Assembly: GCF_028743715.1 (NCBI RefSeq)
Contig: NZ_CP117996.1
Coordinates: 2,852,001 to 2,916,000 of the forward strand
DNA length: 64,000 nt
Direction: 5' to 3'
Origin: Microbacterium sp. Clip185
Lineage (GTDB): Bacteria > Actinomycetota > Actinomycetes > Actinomycetales > Microbacteriaceae
Shown here: positions 35,655-44,067 of the stretch, piece after piece
How the letters are laid out: each line of letters begins with the position of its first letter
Numbering within the stretch: position 1 is the first letter of the stretch
Made by a program: the position numbers and the translations under genes
The notes under the pieces: model-generated
Database searches by the model: none
What the model saw: the letters and a program-made list of their open reading frames with translations, nothing else
What the model was told of the DNA's origin: nothing

Positions 35655-35693
35655 AGCATGACCGCGAGCACAAACCAAAGTCAAGTTTGGTTT
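35655..35693 (-). promoter_or_regulatory. TetR operator overlapping the aldolase operon promoter
   Basis: AAACCAAA (35672-35679), GTCAAG, TTTGGTTT (35686-35693) is a perfect 8-bp inverted repeat. On the minus strand the spacer holds TTGACT, a good -35 box, with CATGCT as -10 after 18 bp (35660-35655). The predicted start of transcription falls on the aldolase ATG at 35648. The operator thus covers the -35 box, as expected for repression by the divergent TetR protein. Confidence 0.65.
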
Positions 35694-35714
35694 TCGACGG
35701 AAGGATGCGGCACC

Positions 35715-36347
35715 GTGACACGCCTCGCTGCGACGGAACCGGACTGGGACCGCATCCCGCTGCAGCGCGCACCCCGCCAGGACCGCTCGCGCGAGAAGGT
35801 GGCGCGGGCGCTGGCGGCCGCATCCGATCTCGTGGCGCGAGAAGGCGTGGCGGCTCTGACGCTCCCGCGCGTGGCCGAGGCCGCGGGGGTCAGCGTGGGC
35901 GCCCTGTACCAGTACCTTCCCGACCGTGACGCGATCGTGCGTGCCCTCGTGGCGGAGTACCACGCACAACTCGAGACTCTGCTGGAGAACGCGGTCGTCC
36001 TGACGCGTGAGAGCACGCCGCCCGCCGACCCCGTGGGCCATGTGATCGACGCCGTCGCCGAGATCTATCGCGACCGCGATGCGGTGCGCACTCTCGGCAC
36101 CGCCTCCGCCGGCGGCCCCATTGACGCCGACCGCGCGGCACACAAGCAGCGGATGGCCGAGGCCGCCGCGCGCCTCCTCCATGCCAGCGGGCTCACCCGT
36201 GACGAGACGGATGCGACGGCCCGCGCGCGTGTCGCGTTCCTCGCCGCCGACGCTGTGCTGCACGACGCCTTCGCTGCCCCGCCCGATGCGCAGGAACAGA
36301 CCCTGCACGAGCTACGCCTGCTCCTTCGCCGCTACCTCCAGCCCTGA
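35715..36347 (+). CDS. TetR/AcrR-family repressor, probable regulator of the aldolase operon
   Basis: The 210-residue protein has an N-terminal helix-turn-helix (about 20-65: DRSREKVARALAAASDLVAR, then LPRVAEAAGVSVGALYQYLPDR) and a helical ligand domain. GTG 35715 is the chosen start, since an upstream frame from 35658 would run through the operator; the first conserved residues follow about 18 residues later. It is divergent from the aldolase operon, with the perfect AAACCAAA/TTTGGTTT operator between them, so it probably represses that operon and possibly itself. Ligand unknown, but a substrate or intermediate of the aldolase pathway is likely. Confidence 0.85.
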   Translation: MTRLAATEPDWDRIPLQRAPRQDRSREKVARALAAASDLVAREGVAALTLPRVAEAAGVSVGALYQYLPDRDAIVRALVAEYHAQLETLLENAVVLTRESTPPADPVGHVIDAVAEIYRDRDAVRTLGTASAGGPIDADRAAHKQRMAEAAARLLHASGLTRDETDATARARVAFLAADAVLHDAFAAPPDAQEQTLHELRLLLRRYLQP

Positions 36348-36375
36348 CCCCGCCGCGGCCACCGGCGCCACTCCC

Positions 36376-36503
36376 CGCGAGACTGTCCCCACGCCCTCTC
36401 CACGCCCGCTGCGCGGACGCGGAGCCTCTGGGCGCGTGGGCCCACCTTCGTGACGAGATCACTGTCATTACCCGTGATCTCGCGCGGGAAGTGCAGTCTC
36501 GCG
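36376..36503. terminator. nested inverted repeats between convergent genes
   Basis: Inner arms CGAGATCAC (36454-36462) and GTGATCTCG (36474-36482) are perfect with an 11-nt loop. Outer arms CGCGAGACTG (36376-36385) and CAGTCTCGCG (36494-36503) are also perfect. The element fills the 180-bp gap between the convergent TetR and AsnC genes and probably terminates both. Confidence 0.55.
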
Positions 36504-36527
36504 GAGACGGGAAGGGGGAAAGGGGGC

Positions 36528-37031
36528 TCAGCCGATGGGGCCGCGCATGTCGTCGAACCCGGCGGCGCGGGCGGAGGTGCGCACCCAGTCGAACACGATC
36601 TGCGTCTCGGTCGAGGCGACCGCGGGATCCATGCTCAGGCGCGTGGCGACGAAGTCACGCAGCTGCTCCGGCGAGGTCGTGACGACGTGGATGAGAAAGT
36701 CGGTCTGGCCGCCGAGGAAGAAGAGATTCAGGACGTTCGGCAGACGCGAGACCTTCTCGGCGTAGGTCTTGATCGCCGGACGCGCCTGCGCGCGGAGTTT
36801 GACCGCGACGATGGCTTGGAGCGGCAGCCCCAATGCTGCGAAGTCCACGTCGGCGTGGGCCGAACCGAGGGCACCCGACTCCCGCAGCGCCCGCACGCGT
36901 GCGTGCGTCGTCGACGGCGAGAGCCCGACGCGCGCCGCGAGCGCCGCGTTGGTCTGCGACGCGTCGCGACGAAGCTCCCAGAGGATGCGCTCGTCGACCG
37001 AGTCCATCCGTCGGTTCTGCGCCTGCGCCAT
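36528..37031 (-). CDS. Lrp/AsnC-family regulator, AldR-like
   Basis: The 167-residue protein has the AsnC helix-turn-helix (residues 9-55: MDSVDERILWELRRDASQTNAALAARVG, then LSPSTTHARVRAL) and the RAM ligand domain (about 80-160, with GGQTDFLIHVVTTS). It is divergent from the alanine dehydrogenase gene, the same arrangement as aldR and ald of mycobacteria, where the regulator senses alanine and activates ald. It therefore probably senses L-alanine or other amino acids and controls ald and itself from the 148-bp gap between them. Confidence 0.9.
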   Translation of the reverse strand: MAQAQNRRMDSVDERILWELRRDASQTNAALAARVGLSPSTTHARVRALRESGALGSAHADVDFAALGLPLQAIVAVKLRAQARPAIKTYAEKVSRLPNVLNLFFLGGQTDFLIHVVTTSPEQLRDFVATRLSMDPAVASTETQIVFDWVRTSARAAGFDDMRGPIG

Positions 37032-37064
37032 GATCCACCCCGCATCCGGCCGGAGCTTCTACGG

Positions 37065-37086
37065 AATTCTCGCGCTGGGGAGAATT
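37065..37086. promoter_or_regulatory. candidate AldR/AsnC binding site
   Basis: AATTCTC (37065-37071), eight bases, GAGAATT (37080-37086) is a perfect inverted repeat in the AT-rich part of the AsnC-ald gap. AsnC-family octamers bind several such sites; a weaker AT-rich stretch with GATTCTGACACGATTTTC follows at about 37103-37120. Confidence 0.5.
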
Positions 37087-37179
37087 GTCTTCGGCAGGTA
37101 GTGATTCTGACACGATTTTCTTCTAGATTCGGCCCGCTCCAGACGAACATCCTGATACATCGACACGAAGGACGGCGCC

Positions 37180-38271
37180 ATGCGCATCGGAATCCCCACC
37201 GAGGTCAAGAACCACGAGTACCGCGTCGCCGCCACGCCCGCCGGCGTGCGCGAGCTCGTGCGCCACGGCCACGAGGTCTCGGTGCAGCGCGGCGCCGGCA
37301 TCGGCAGCTCGATCACCGACGAGGAGTTCGCCGCCGCGGGTGCGCGGCTCGTCGACGTCGCCGAAGCGTGGGCGGCCGAGCTCGTCCTCAAGGTCAAGGA
37401 GCCGATCCCCTCCGAGTACGGCTATCTGCGCGACGACCTCACCCTCTTCACCTACCTGCACCTGGCCGCCGACGAGCACCTCGTCGACGCACTGCTGGCC
37501 GCCGGCACGACGGCCATCGCGTACGAGACCGTTCAGCTGCCCGATCGCTCCCTGCCGCTGCTGGCCCCCATGAGCGAGGTCGCCGGACGCCTGTCCGTGC
37601 TGACCGGCGGCTACCACCTCCTCGGTTCGCAGGGCGGCCGCGGGGTCCTGCTGGCCGGAGTCCCCGGCGTGCGTCCCGCGAAGGTCGCGGTCATCGGCGG
37701 CGGCATCGCCGGCAGCAATGCGGTCGCGCAGGCCGTGGGCCTCGGCGCGGACGTCACCGTGCTCGACATCTCCATCCCGCGGCTGCGTCAGCTCGACGAC
37801 CTGTACCGCGGCGCGGTGCGCACGGTGGCATCCAGCGCCTACGAGATCGAGCGCACGGTGCTGGAGGCAGACCTCGTCATCGGAGCCGTCCTCATCCCCG
37901 GCGCGAAGGCGCCGCATCTCGTCTCGCACGAGATCGTCGAGCGGATGAAGACGGGCAGCGTGCTCGTGGACATCGCCATCGACCAGGGCGGGTGCTTCGA
38001 AGACTCCCACCCCACCACCCACGACGACCCGACATTCCGTGTCGGCCCCACGATCTTCTCCTGCGTGGCGAACATGCCCGGCGCCGCCGCCGGCACCTCG
38101 ACGCCCGCCCTGACCAATGCGACGCTGCCCTACGCACTGGCTCTCGCCGACAAGGGATGGGAGCGGGCCCTCGCCGACGATCCGGCCCTGGCGCTCGGAC
38201 TCAACACGCTCGGGGGTTCAATCGCGAACGCGGGCGTCGCCGCGGCCTTCCCCGACAAGCCCCGCGTCTGA
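37180..38271 (+). CDS. ald: alanine dehydrogenase
   Basis: The 363-residue NAD-dependent enzyme interconverts L-alanine with pyruvate and ammonia. It opens [20 protein letters not shown] with the substrate-binding Arg and Lys, has HLAADEHL with the catalytic-region His, MSEVAGRLS, the Rossmann motif [20 protein letters not shown] and [17 protein letters not shown]. The length is normal. ATG 37180 follows a GAAGGACGGC-type ribosome binding site. Divergent AsnC-type regulator suggests control by alanine supply, and the enzyme can serve both alanine catabolism and redox balance under low oxygen. Confidence 0.97.
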   Translation: MRIGIPTEVKNHEYRVAATPAGVRELVRHGHEVSVQRGAGIGSSITDEEFAAAGARLVDVAEAWAAELVLKVKEPIPSEYGYLRDDLTLFTYLHLAADEHLVDALLAAGTTAIAYETVQLPDRSLPLLAPMSEVAGRLSVLTGGYHLLGSQGGRGVLLAGVPGVRPAKVAVIGGGIAGSNAVAQAVGLGADVTVLDISIPRLRQLDDLYRGAVRTVASSAYEIERTVLEADLVIGAVLIPGAKAPHLVSHEIVERMKTGSVLVDIAIDQGGCFEDSHPTTHDDPTFRVGPTIFSCVANMPGAAAGTSTPALTNATLPYALALADKGWERALADDPALALGLNTLGGSIANAGVAAAFPDKPRV

Positions 38272-38405
38272 CGCCGGCCGTATGCGGGGCGCCCCGCAGC
38301 CCGGACGCCCCCTCCGCCCGGTGCCCCGCAGATTACGGCGGCGTTTCCCGCACCTGCGAATCGCGGCGAATGCTTGCCCCGCACGGGGTGCGTGCGCTTT
38401 CATGA

Positions 38406-38416
38406 ACCAACTTGGT
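38406..38416. promoter_or_regulatory. candidate TetR operator upstream of the SDR operon
   Basis: ACCAA-C-TTGGT is a perfect palindrome, partly extended as TGA-ACCAACTTGGT-CA, about 43 bp upstream of the SDR start. The operon encodes a TetR protein as its second gene, so autoregulation is likely. The remainder of the 187-bp gap after ald holds a perfect TGCGGGGC/GCCCCGCA palindrome near 38283-38298, possibly the ald terminator. Confidence 0.5.
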
Positions 38417-38458
38417 CAAACGTCCAACTGCGATGGCGCAGAGACGGAGGAGGCTCAT

Positions 38459-39256
38459 ATGCAGGAAACGCGGCGACCCGTGGCGGTCGTGACGGGCGCG
38501 AGCTCGGGGCTCGGACGCGGCTACGCGGAGCGTTTCGCCGCCCGCGGCCACGATCTCGTGCTCATCGCCCGCCGAGCGGACCGACTCGAGGAGCTCGCCG
38601 CCACGCTGCGCTCGCAGCACGGCCGACAGGTCGATGTGATCCCGGCCGACCTCGCCGATCCCGCTGCCCCCGAGCAGATCGCGGCCGAACTCGCGCAACG
38701 CTCGCTCACGGCGGAGGTCCTGGTGAACTGCGCCGGGTTCGGAACCGCGGGCGCCTTCGCCGGCGAGGACCCCGCGCGCATCGCTCAGGAGATCGCGGTC
38801 GATGTGACCGCACCCACACTGCTCACCCGGCTGCTGCTGCCGGACCTGCTCGCCGCCGACGGCGGCATCCTGCTCATGGTCTCCAGCACCGCGGGCCACC
38901 AGCCCACCCCCAACCTCGCCGTGTACGGCGCGTGCAAGGCGTTTCTCACCTCGCTGACCGCCTCGATCTGGGAGGAGAACCGCGGATCCCGGATGCGGGT
39001 GCTGGCCGTCTGCCCGGGCCCGACCGCGACCGAGTTCTTCGAGGCGTCGGGTTCCGAGCAGTTCAAGGTGGGCCGCGTCGGCACGATCGACGAGGTGCTC
39101 GACGCGACGTTCACCGCCCTCGACGCCCGCCGCGGCCCCGTCGTCACGGTCGGCTGGGGCAACCGCATCCAGTCGATCGGCTCGAAGCTCGCGCCGCGCC
39201 GGCTGACCCTCAGAGTGGGCCGCACCGCGACAGAGCGCGCCGGAAGGAACGCCTGA
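38459..39256 (+). CDS. short-chain dehydrogenase/reductase
   Basis: The 265-residue classical SDR has TGASSGLG at 12-19 for NAD(P) binding, NCAG near residue 90, the catalytic Ser in MVSSTAGH, and YGACK as the YxxxK pair. A basic residue pair after the second strand (ARRADRL) favours NADP. The sequence up to AVCPGPTATEFF is typical of SDRs acting on short ketones or acyl compounds; the C-terminus (about 230-265) is basic. GGAGG precedes ATG 38459. It is first in a five-gene operon, its stop overlapping the TetR start (TGATG). Substrate unknown. Confidence 0.9.
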   Translation: MQETRRPVAVVTGASSGLGRGYAERFAARGHDLVLIARRADRLEELAATLRSQHGRQVDVIPADLADPAAPEQIAAELAQRSLTAEVLVNCAGFGTAGAFAGEDPARIAQEIAVDVTAPTLLTRLLLPDLLAADGGILLMVSSTAGHQPTPNLAVYGACKAFLTSLTASIWEENRGSRMRVLAVCPGPTATEFFEASGSEQFKVGRVGTIDEVLDATFTALDARRGPVVTVGWGNRIQSIGSKLAPRRLTLRVGRTATERAGRNA

Positions 39257-39867
39257 TGCGCCGACTCTCGTTCGAGGAACGCCGCAGCGAACTGCTCGAC
39301 GCGGCCGTCCGGGTCATCGGCCGCGAGGGTCTGGCGGCCGCCACCACCCGCGCGATCGTCGCCGAGGCCGACATGCCGCTCGGGGCATTCCACTACGTGT
39401 TCGCCTCGCGCGACGACCTGATCGCCGCGATCGTCGAGCACATCACCGAGCAGGAGCGCCTCGCGGCGTGGATGGATGCCGACACCGACGCGACGTGCGC
39501 CGAAGTGCTGGCACGAGGCCTGGACGCCTACCTGCGGCTGCTCGAGTCGGAACCGCAGCGCGAGATGACCCTGCTCGATGTCGCCACGCACGCCATGCGA
39601 CACGACCCGGAGGCGGTTCAGCGCCAATGGGCCACTTATCGCGCCGCGGCCCGCGCCAGCCTCTCCTACGCCGCCGAGCTCGCCCGCATCACGTGGACGC
39701 GGCCGCTCGACGAGCTGGCCTGGTCACTGGCGAGCTGCCTCGACGGACTCACCCTCTCGTGGCTCAGCACGCGCGACTCGGATGCGGCCCGCCGCCACAT
39801 CCGTCTGCTCGCCGATGCCTTCGCCACCTATGCCACCCCCGTGAAGGAGACCACCGATGCTCACTGA
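39256..39867 (+). CDS. TetR/AcrR-family regulator inside the SDR operon
   Basis: The 203-residue protein starts MRRLSFEERRSELLDAAVRV and has the TetR helix-turn-helix to about residue 50 (TTRAIVAEADMPLGAFHYVFASRDDL). The C-terminal domain (80-200) resembles the BetI-like TetR_C group. Its gene overlaps the SDR stop (TGATG) and the next gene start by 11 bp, so it is an integral operon member, most likely an autorepressor acting at the palindrome at 38406. Its ligand would be a compound handled by the operon. Confidence 0.88.
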   Translation: MRRLSFEERRSELLDAAVRVIGREGLAAATTRAIVAEADMPLGAFHYVFASRDDLIAAIVEHITEQERLAAWMDADTDATCAEVLARGLDAYLRLLESEPQREMTLLDVATHAMRHDPEAVQRQWATYRAAARASLSYAAELARITWTRPLDELAWSLASCLDGLTLSWLSTRDSDAARRHIRLLADAFATYATPVKETTDAH

Positions 39868-40624
39868 GACCGACGCCCGCGTGCTCGCGCTCACCAACGC
39901 GCGAGCCGTACTGGGAGCCCTGCCCCGACTGGTCGAGCTCGTGCCCGAGGCCAGACGCATCCTCGGGACCCTGCCCTCGCCGACGACGCTCTCGCTCGTC
40001 GCGCCGGGCATCCCCGTGACGCGATACCGCTTCTCTTCCGAGGGCATCGCCCCGGTGTCCGAGGGCCGCGGCCCGACCCTGATGTTCCGCTCCGTCGAGC
40101 ACCTCAACGCCGTCATCGCCGGGACCGCGCAGCCCATCCCGATCGCGGGACCCGCCGGCATCCGGTTCCTGACGCGAGTGTTCACGCCGCTCACCGACCT
40201 GCTCGGCGTGTACCTGAAGCCCGATGAGGCGCGCCTCGCGGATGCGGAGTTCCGCCGCCGCAGCACGCTGCTCACCCTCGAAGTGGCGGCGCGCGCGATC
40301 GCCGTCGTCGGCAACGAGGACACCAGCGGGCGCTTCTCCGCCGCGCACATGCCCGACGGCGATCTCGACCTCGAGATCGGCGACGAGCTGCGCTACCGCC
40401 TCGAGGTGAAGAATCACCGCATCCGCCTCGACGACGACCAATCAGACCCGCCGCGCGCCGCCCTCCGCTTCGCCGACCTCGACGTCGCCGGGGGCGTGAT
40501 CAGCGGCCGCGACAGCGCTCTGGCCTGCGTCTGCGACGGCCGACTCGCCATGCGCGGTTTCATCCCCCTCGTCGACAACACCAGCCGCATCCTCGACCGC
40601 GTCGGCGCCTACCTCGGAGCGTGA
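39857..40624 (+). CDS. SCP2-like lipid-binding-domain protein
   Basis: The 255-residue protein has no signal peptide or span. Its C-terminal part (about 165-255), with DGDLDLEIGDELRYRLEV, RAALRFADLDVAGGVISGRD and ACVCDGRLAMRGFIPLVDNTSR, resembles the SCP2 sterol-transfer fold, which binds hydrophobic ligands. The N-terminal part has YRFSSEGIAPVSEGRGPTLMF, which does not match a family I can name. It overlaps the TetR gene by 11 bp and is followed at 2 bp by the aminotransferase. It may carry or bind a hydrophobic substrate of the SDR and aminotransferase. The assignment is moderate. Confidence 0.7.
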   Translation: MLTETDARVLALTNARAVLGALPRLVELVPEARRILGTLPSPTTLSLVAPGIPVTRYRFSSEGIAPVSEGRGPTLMFRSVEHLNAVIAGTAQPIPIAGPAGIRFLTRVFTPLTDLLGVYLKPDEARLADAEFRRRSTLLTLEVAARAIAVVGNEDTSGRFSAAHMPDGDLDLEIGDELRYRLEVKNHRIRLDDDQSDPPRAALRFADLDVAGGVISGRDSALACVCDGRLAMRGFIPLVDNTSRILDRVGAYLGA

Positions 40625-40626
40625 TC

Positions 40627-41883
40627 ATGAGCACCCCCACCCTGACCCCCGTCTACAGCTACACGAAGAGCAACGAGGCGTTCGCCCGGGCCGTGAAGGT
40701 CATCCCCGGCGGCGTGCCCGGACACCTCGGCCCCTCCGAGGGCTGCTTCATTCCCCGTTCGGCATACCCGCTGTTCTCCGAGCGTGCCGAGGGGACCCGC
40801 TTCTGGGACGTCGACGGCAACGAGTACATCGACTACATGTGCGGCTACGGTCCGAACGTGCTGGGCTACGGAGACGCGGATGTGGCCGCCGCAGCTCAGG
40901 CGCAGGCGCGGAAGGAGGACGTCGTCTCGCTCCCCTCGACCACGATGATCGACCTGGCGGAGCTGCTGGTGGACACCGTCGCCAGCGCCGACTGGGCGTT
41001 CTTCGCGAAGAACGGCGGCGACACGACGACGCTGGCCATCATGACCGCCCGCGCCGCGACCGGCCGACGACGCATCGTCTTCATCGAGGGCTACTACCAC
41101 GGCGTCGCACCGTGGACGCAGAAGCTCGACTATCCCGGCGTGCTCGACACCGACGTGCAGGGCAACATCGAGGTGCCGTGGAACGACATCGAGGCCATGC
41201 GCCGGGTATTCACCGAGCACCGCGGCGAGATCGCCGCACTCATCGCCCAGCCGTACAAGCACGGCAACTTCTTCGACAACGCCCTGCCCGCCCAGGGGTA
41301 TTGGCAGGCGGTGCGACGGCTGTGCGACGAGCACGGCGTCGTGCTGATCGTCGACGACGTGCGCGCGGGCTGGCGGTTGGATCTCGCCGGCAGCGACCAC
41401 TTCTACGGCTTCGAAGCGGACCTCATCTGCTTCTGCAAGGCCATCGCGAACGGCTACAACATGTCGGCGCTGTGCGGCAAGGACAGCCTGCGCGAGGCGG
41501 TGTCGAGCATCACCTACACGGGCAGCTATTGGATGAGCGCGGTGCCCTTCGCCGCCGGCATCGCCACGATCGAGAAGCTCAAGGCGATCGATGGCCCCGC
41601 CCTGTTCCGCGAGCTGGGCACGACGCTGACGGCGGGGCTCACCGAGGTGGCGGCCTCGCACGGCCGGACGCTCGTCGCCTCCGGCGAGCCGGCTCTGTTC
41701 TACCTGCGTCTCGCCGACGACGAATCGCTCATGCTGCATCAGCGGTGGATCGCCGAGTGCGTGCAGCGCGGCGCTTTCTTCAGCTCCCACCACAACCACT
41801 TCATCAACGCGGCCCTCACGAGCGCGGACATCACCCGGACGCTCGAGATCGCCGACGAGGCGTTCCGCGCGATCGAGGCATGA
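40627..41883 (+). CDS. glutamate-1-semialdehyde aminomutase-like class III PLP enzyme
   Basis: The 418-residue protein is a fold-type I class III enzyme near glutamate-1-semialdehyde 2,1-aminomutase. Evidence: FWDVDGNEYIDYMCGYGPNVLGYGD, FAKNGGDTTTLAIMTARAAT, LIVDDVRAGWRLDLAGS with the PLP Asp, and DLICFCKAIANGYNMSAL with the Schiff-base Lys. The tail differs from true HemL, and in an SDR/MFS operon a haem role is unlikely, so it is better called an aminotransferase or aminomutase of unknown substrate. ATG 40627 with GGAG upstream is preferred; a GTG at 40621 overlaps the previous stop. Its stop overlaps the MFS start (ATGA). Confidence 0.88.
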   Translation: MSTPTLTPVYSYTKSNEAFARAVKVIPGGVPGHLGPSEGCFIPRSAYPLFSERAEGTRFWDVDGNEYIDYMCGYGPNVLGYGDADVAAAAQAQARKEDVVSLPSTTMIDLAELLVDTVASADWAFFAKNGGDTTTLAIMTARAATGRRRIVFIEGYYHGVAPWTQKLDYPGVLDTDVQGNIEVPWNDIEAMRRVFTEHRGEIAALIAQPYKHGNFFDNALPAQGYWQAVRRLCDEHGVVLIVDDVRAGWRLDLAGSDHFYGFEADLICFCKAIANGYNMSALCGKDSLREAVSSITYTGSYWMSAVPFAAGIATIEKLKAIDGPALFRELGTTLTAGLTEVAASHGRTLVASGEPALFYLRLADDESLMLHQRWIAECVQRGAFFSSHHNHFINAALTSADITRTLEIADEAFRAIEA

Positions 41884-43031
41884 CCGCGCTGCCGGCACTG
41901 CGCACGCGCGGGGCGGCCGTCGGCGCCGCCTACGCTGCGCAGGGTCTCGGCTACGCCACGATCGTCACCGCCCTGCCGACGATCAAGGACCGCGTCGACA
42001 TCGGCGACGACGCGGTGTCGATGCTCCTGCTCGCGACCTGCCTCGCCGCCGCTCTCGGATCGGTGCTCGCCGACGTGATCGCCGTGCGCGCCGGCAGCAG
42101 ACTCGCCCTCGCGTCGGGGCTCGCGGCGCAGGCGGTGGGACTCCTCTTCGTCAGCTTCACCGCATCCCTGCCGGTACTGATCGTCGCCATCGTGCTGTAC
42201 GGCGTGGGACTGGGCGCGGTCGACGCGTCATCGAACATGCAGGGCTCGCTCCTACAGCGCCACCACGAGCGCCCGGTGTTCGGCAGGCTGTACGCCGGGT
42301 ACACGGGCGCGGCGATCGTGGCGACCGGCGTCACGGCGGCGGTGCTCGCCACCGGGGCCCCCGCGGGCCTCACTCTGGTCATCGCGGCGGTGGCGCAGAT
42401 CGCGATCGCCGGATGGGGCCTCCGCGCCTTCGACCCCACGCGTGCGGCCCACGAGGTCGACGACTCCGCCGCATCCCGCCCCTCGCTGCCGCGCCGCGCG
42501 ATCTGGGCGGTGGGAGCGATCGTCTTCGCGGCGTTCGTCGTCGACTCCGCCGTCGCGAGCTGGAGCACGATCTACCTGACCGACGGGCTGCGCGCCGACC
42601 CGGGCGTCACACCTCTCGGCTACGGGGCGTATCTCGTCGCGATGCTGGCGGCGCGTCTGGGCACAGACCCGCTCGTGCGACGGATCGGACGGATGCGGCT
42701 GGGCATCGCCGCGGTCGTCGTGGCCGTGGCGGGCGCCGTGCTGGTGGCGGCTGCCCCGTTCGTGCCCGCGGCGATCGTCGGCTTCGCGGCGATGGGCGTG
42801 GCCTCAGGGGCGCTCGTGCCGATCGCGTTCAGCCGCGCCGGCGAGCTGCTTCCCGAGCGCAGCGACGAGGTGATCGCGCGCGTGAACCTGTTCAACTACG
42901 CGGGTGCCGTCGCCGGAGCGGTCGCGCTCGGACTCATCGCTGCCGGGCCGTCGCTCGGCCCGGCGTTCCTCGTGCCCGCCGTCATCCTCGCCGCACTCTC
43001 GCCCCTGTTGCGCACGCTTCGCCGCCACTGA
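41880..43031 (+). CDS. MFS transporter
   Basis: The 383-residue integral membrane protein has about 12 hydrophobic segments with a loop of about 25 polar residues in the middle (RAFDPTRAAHEVDDSAASRP). A short basic stretch LLQRHHERPVFGRLYAGYTGA between spans is typical of MFS proteins of the FucP/YbjJ-like type. It is the last gene of the SDR operon and overlaps the aminotransferase start (ATGA). It probably imports the pathway substrate or exports its product; direction cannot be read from the sequence. Confidence 0.88.
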   Translation: MTALPALRTRGAAVGAAYAAQGLGYATIVTALPTIKDRVDIGDDAVSMLLLATCLAAALGSVLADVIAVRAGSRLALASGLAAQAVGLLFVSFTASLPVLIVAIVLYGVGLGAVDASSNMQGSLLQRHHERPVFGRLYAGYTGAAIVATGVTAAVLATGAPAGLTLVIAAVAQIAIAGWGLRAFDPTRAAHEVDDSAASRPSLPRRAIWAVGAIVFAAFVVDSAVASWSTIYLTDGLRADPGVTPLGYGAYLVAMLAARLGTDPLVRRIGRMRLGIAAVVVAVAGAVLVAAAPFVPAAIVGFAAMGVASGALVPIAFSRAGELLPERSDEVIARVNLFNYAGAVAGAVALGLIAAGPSLGPAFLVPAVILAALSPLLRTLRRH

Positions 43032-43067
43032 CGCCCGCTTGTTCCGTCTCCCACCCCTGCTCGCACG

Positions 43068-44030
43068 TCAGCGAGAGAGGGCGGCGCGGATGCGGGCCAT
43101 CGTCTCCAGCGTGAGACGGGTGCGCTCCTGATCCTCGGCCGCTGCGGTCCCGCCCGCCTCGACGAGCGCGACGAACCGCTCCACCTCGCCGCGCAGCGAG
43201 TGGCGCTCATCGGGGATCTCGACGGCCTCCCGATCGCCGTCGACGGCGTGGCGCACCACGCGGCGCGGACTCACGAGGTCGTCGATCGACAGGGTGGCCT
43301 GCTCCCCCTCGATCTCGCTCACACGCCCGGCGTTCGTGATCTTCGAGTACGACACGTCCACGACGAGACTCGGGTAGCCGAGCAGGGCGACGCCCGCACC
43401 GTCCGCGCCGCTCGCGATCGGCACATCCAGCGCACGCACGGAATCGGGACGGCCGAACAGCAGCACGGCCGCGTGCACGGGGTACACGCCGAGATCCGCG
43501 AGGGCACCGCCGCCCATCTCGGGGTCGAAGATGTTGACCCGGCGCCCGGCCAGCACGTCGTCGTAGCGGGAGGAGCGCTTGCCGTAGTGCAGGGACGCCC
43601 GACGCAGCACCCCGAGCGTCGGGAGTAGATCGCGAACGACGCCGATCCCTGGGTCATAGGCCAGCCGCATCCCCTCCATGAGGATCACACCGCGCTCGGT
43701 CGCCGCCTCAGCGAGCGCGACCCATTCCTGCTCGGACGAGACCGCGGGCTTCTCGACGAAGACGTGCTTGCCGGCGGCGAGCGCGGCCCGGATCTGTTCG
43801 GCGTGCACCGAGTTGGGCGAGCCGACGTACACCGCGTCGATCGCCGGATCGGCGAGCACCGCGTCCAGATCGGATGCGGCGTGCGGGGCACCGATGCGCC
43901 GGGCGATCTCGGCCGCACGCGCTGCGTCGCGCGAGGTCGCCGTGTGCAGCGAGATGCCCTCGACCTGGGCGACCGCACGCGCGAAGGCCTCGGTGATGAT
44001 GCTGGAGCCGATCGTGGCGACGTTGATCAT
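43068..44030 (-). CDS. Gfo/Idh/MocA family oxidoreductase
   Basis: The 320-residue NAD(P)-dependent enzyme has a Rossmann start (INVATIGSSIITEAFARAVAQ, where the usual GxGxxG is GSSIIT, an unusual variant), SPNSVHAEQIRAALAAGKHVFVEKPAV with the EKP motif, and MRLAYDPGIGVVRDLL before the C-terminal sheet domain. The family oxidises or reduces sugars, inositols and related compounds. It converges with the MFS gene and is not obviously linked to it. The weak nucleotide loop deserves note but the EKP motif is intact. Confidence 0.9.
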   Translation of the reverse strand: MINVATIGSSIITEAFARAVAQVEGISLHTATSRDAARAAEIARRIGAPHAASDLDAVLADPAIDAVYVGSPNSVHAEQIRAALAAGKHVFVEKPAVSSEQEWVALAEAATERGVILMEGMRLAYDPGIGVVRDLLPTLGVLRRASLHYGKRSSRYDDVLAGRRVNIFDPEMGGGALADLGVYPVHAAVLLFGRPDSVRALDVPIASGADGAGVALLGYPSLVVDVSYSKITNAGRVSEIEGEQATLSIDDLVSPRRVVRHAVDGDREAVEIPDERHSLRGEVERFVALVEAGGTAAAEDQERTRLTLETMARIRAALSR

Positions 44031-44067
44031 CGCACCAGCGTAGGCGGGGCCATGAGTGCGACGGTGC

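Noticed and set aside
40627..41883. hemL for haem biosynthesis
   Set aside because: It resembles glutamate-semialdehyde aminomutase, but the operon with SDR, SCP2-like protein and MFS has no haem genes and the C-terminal half differs.
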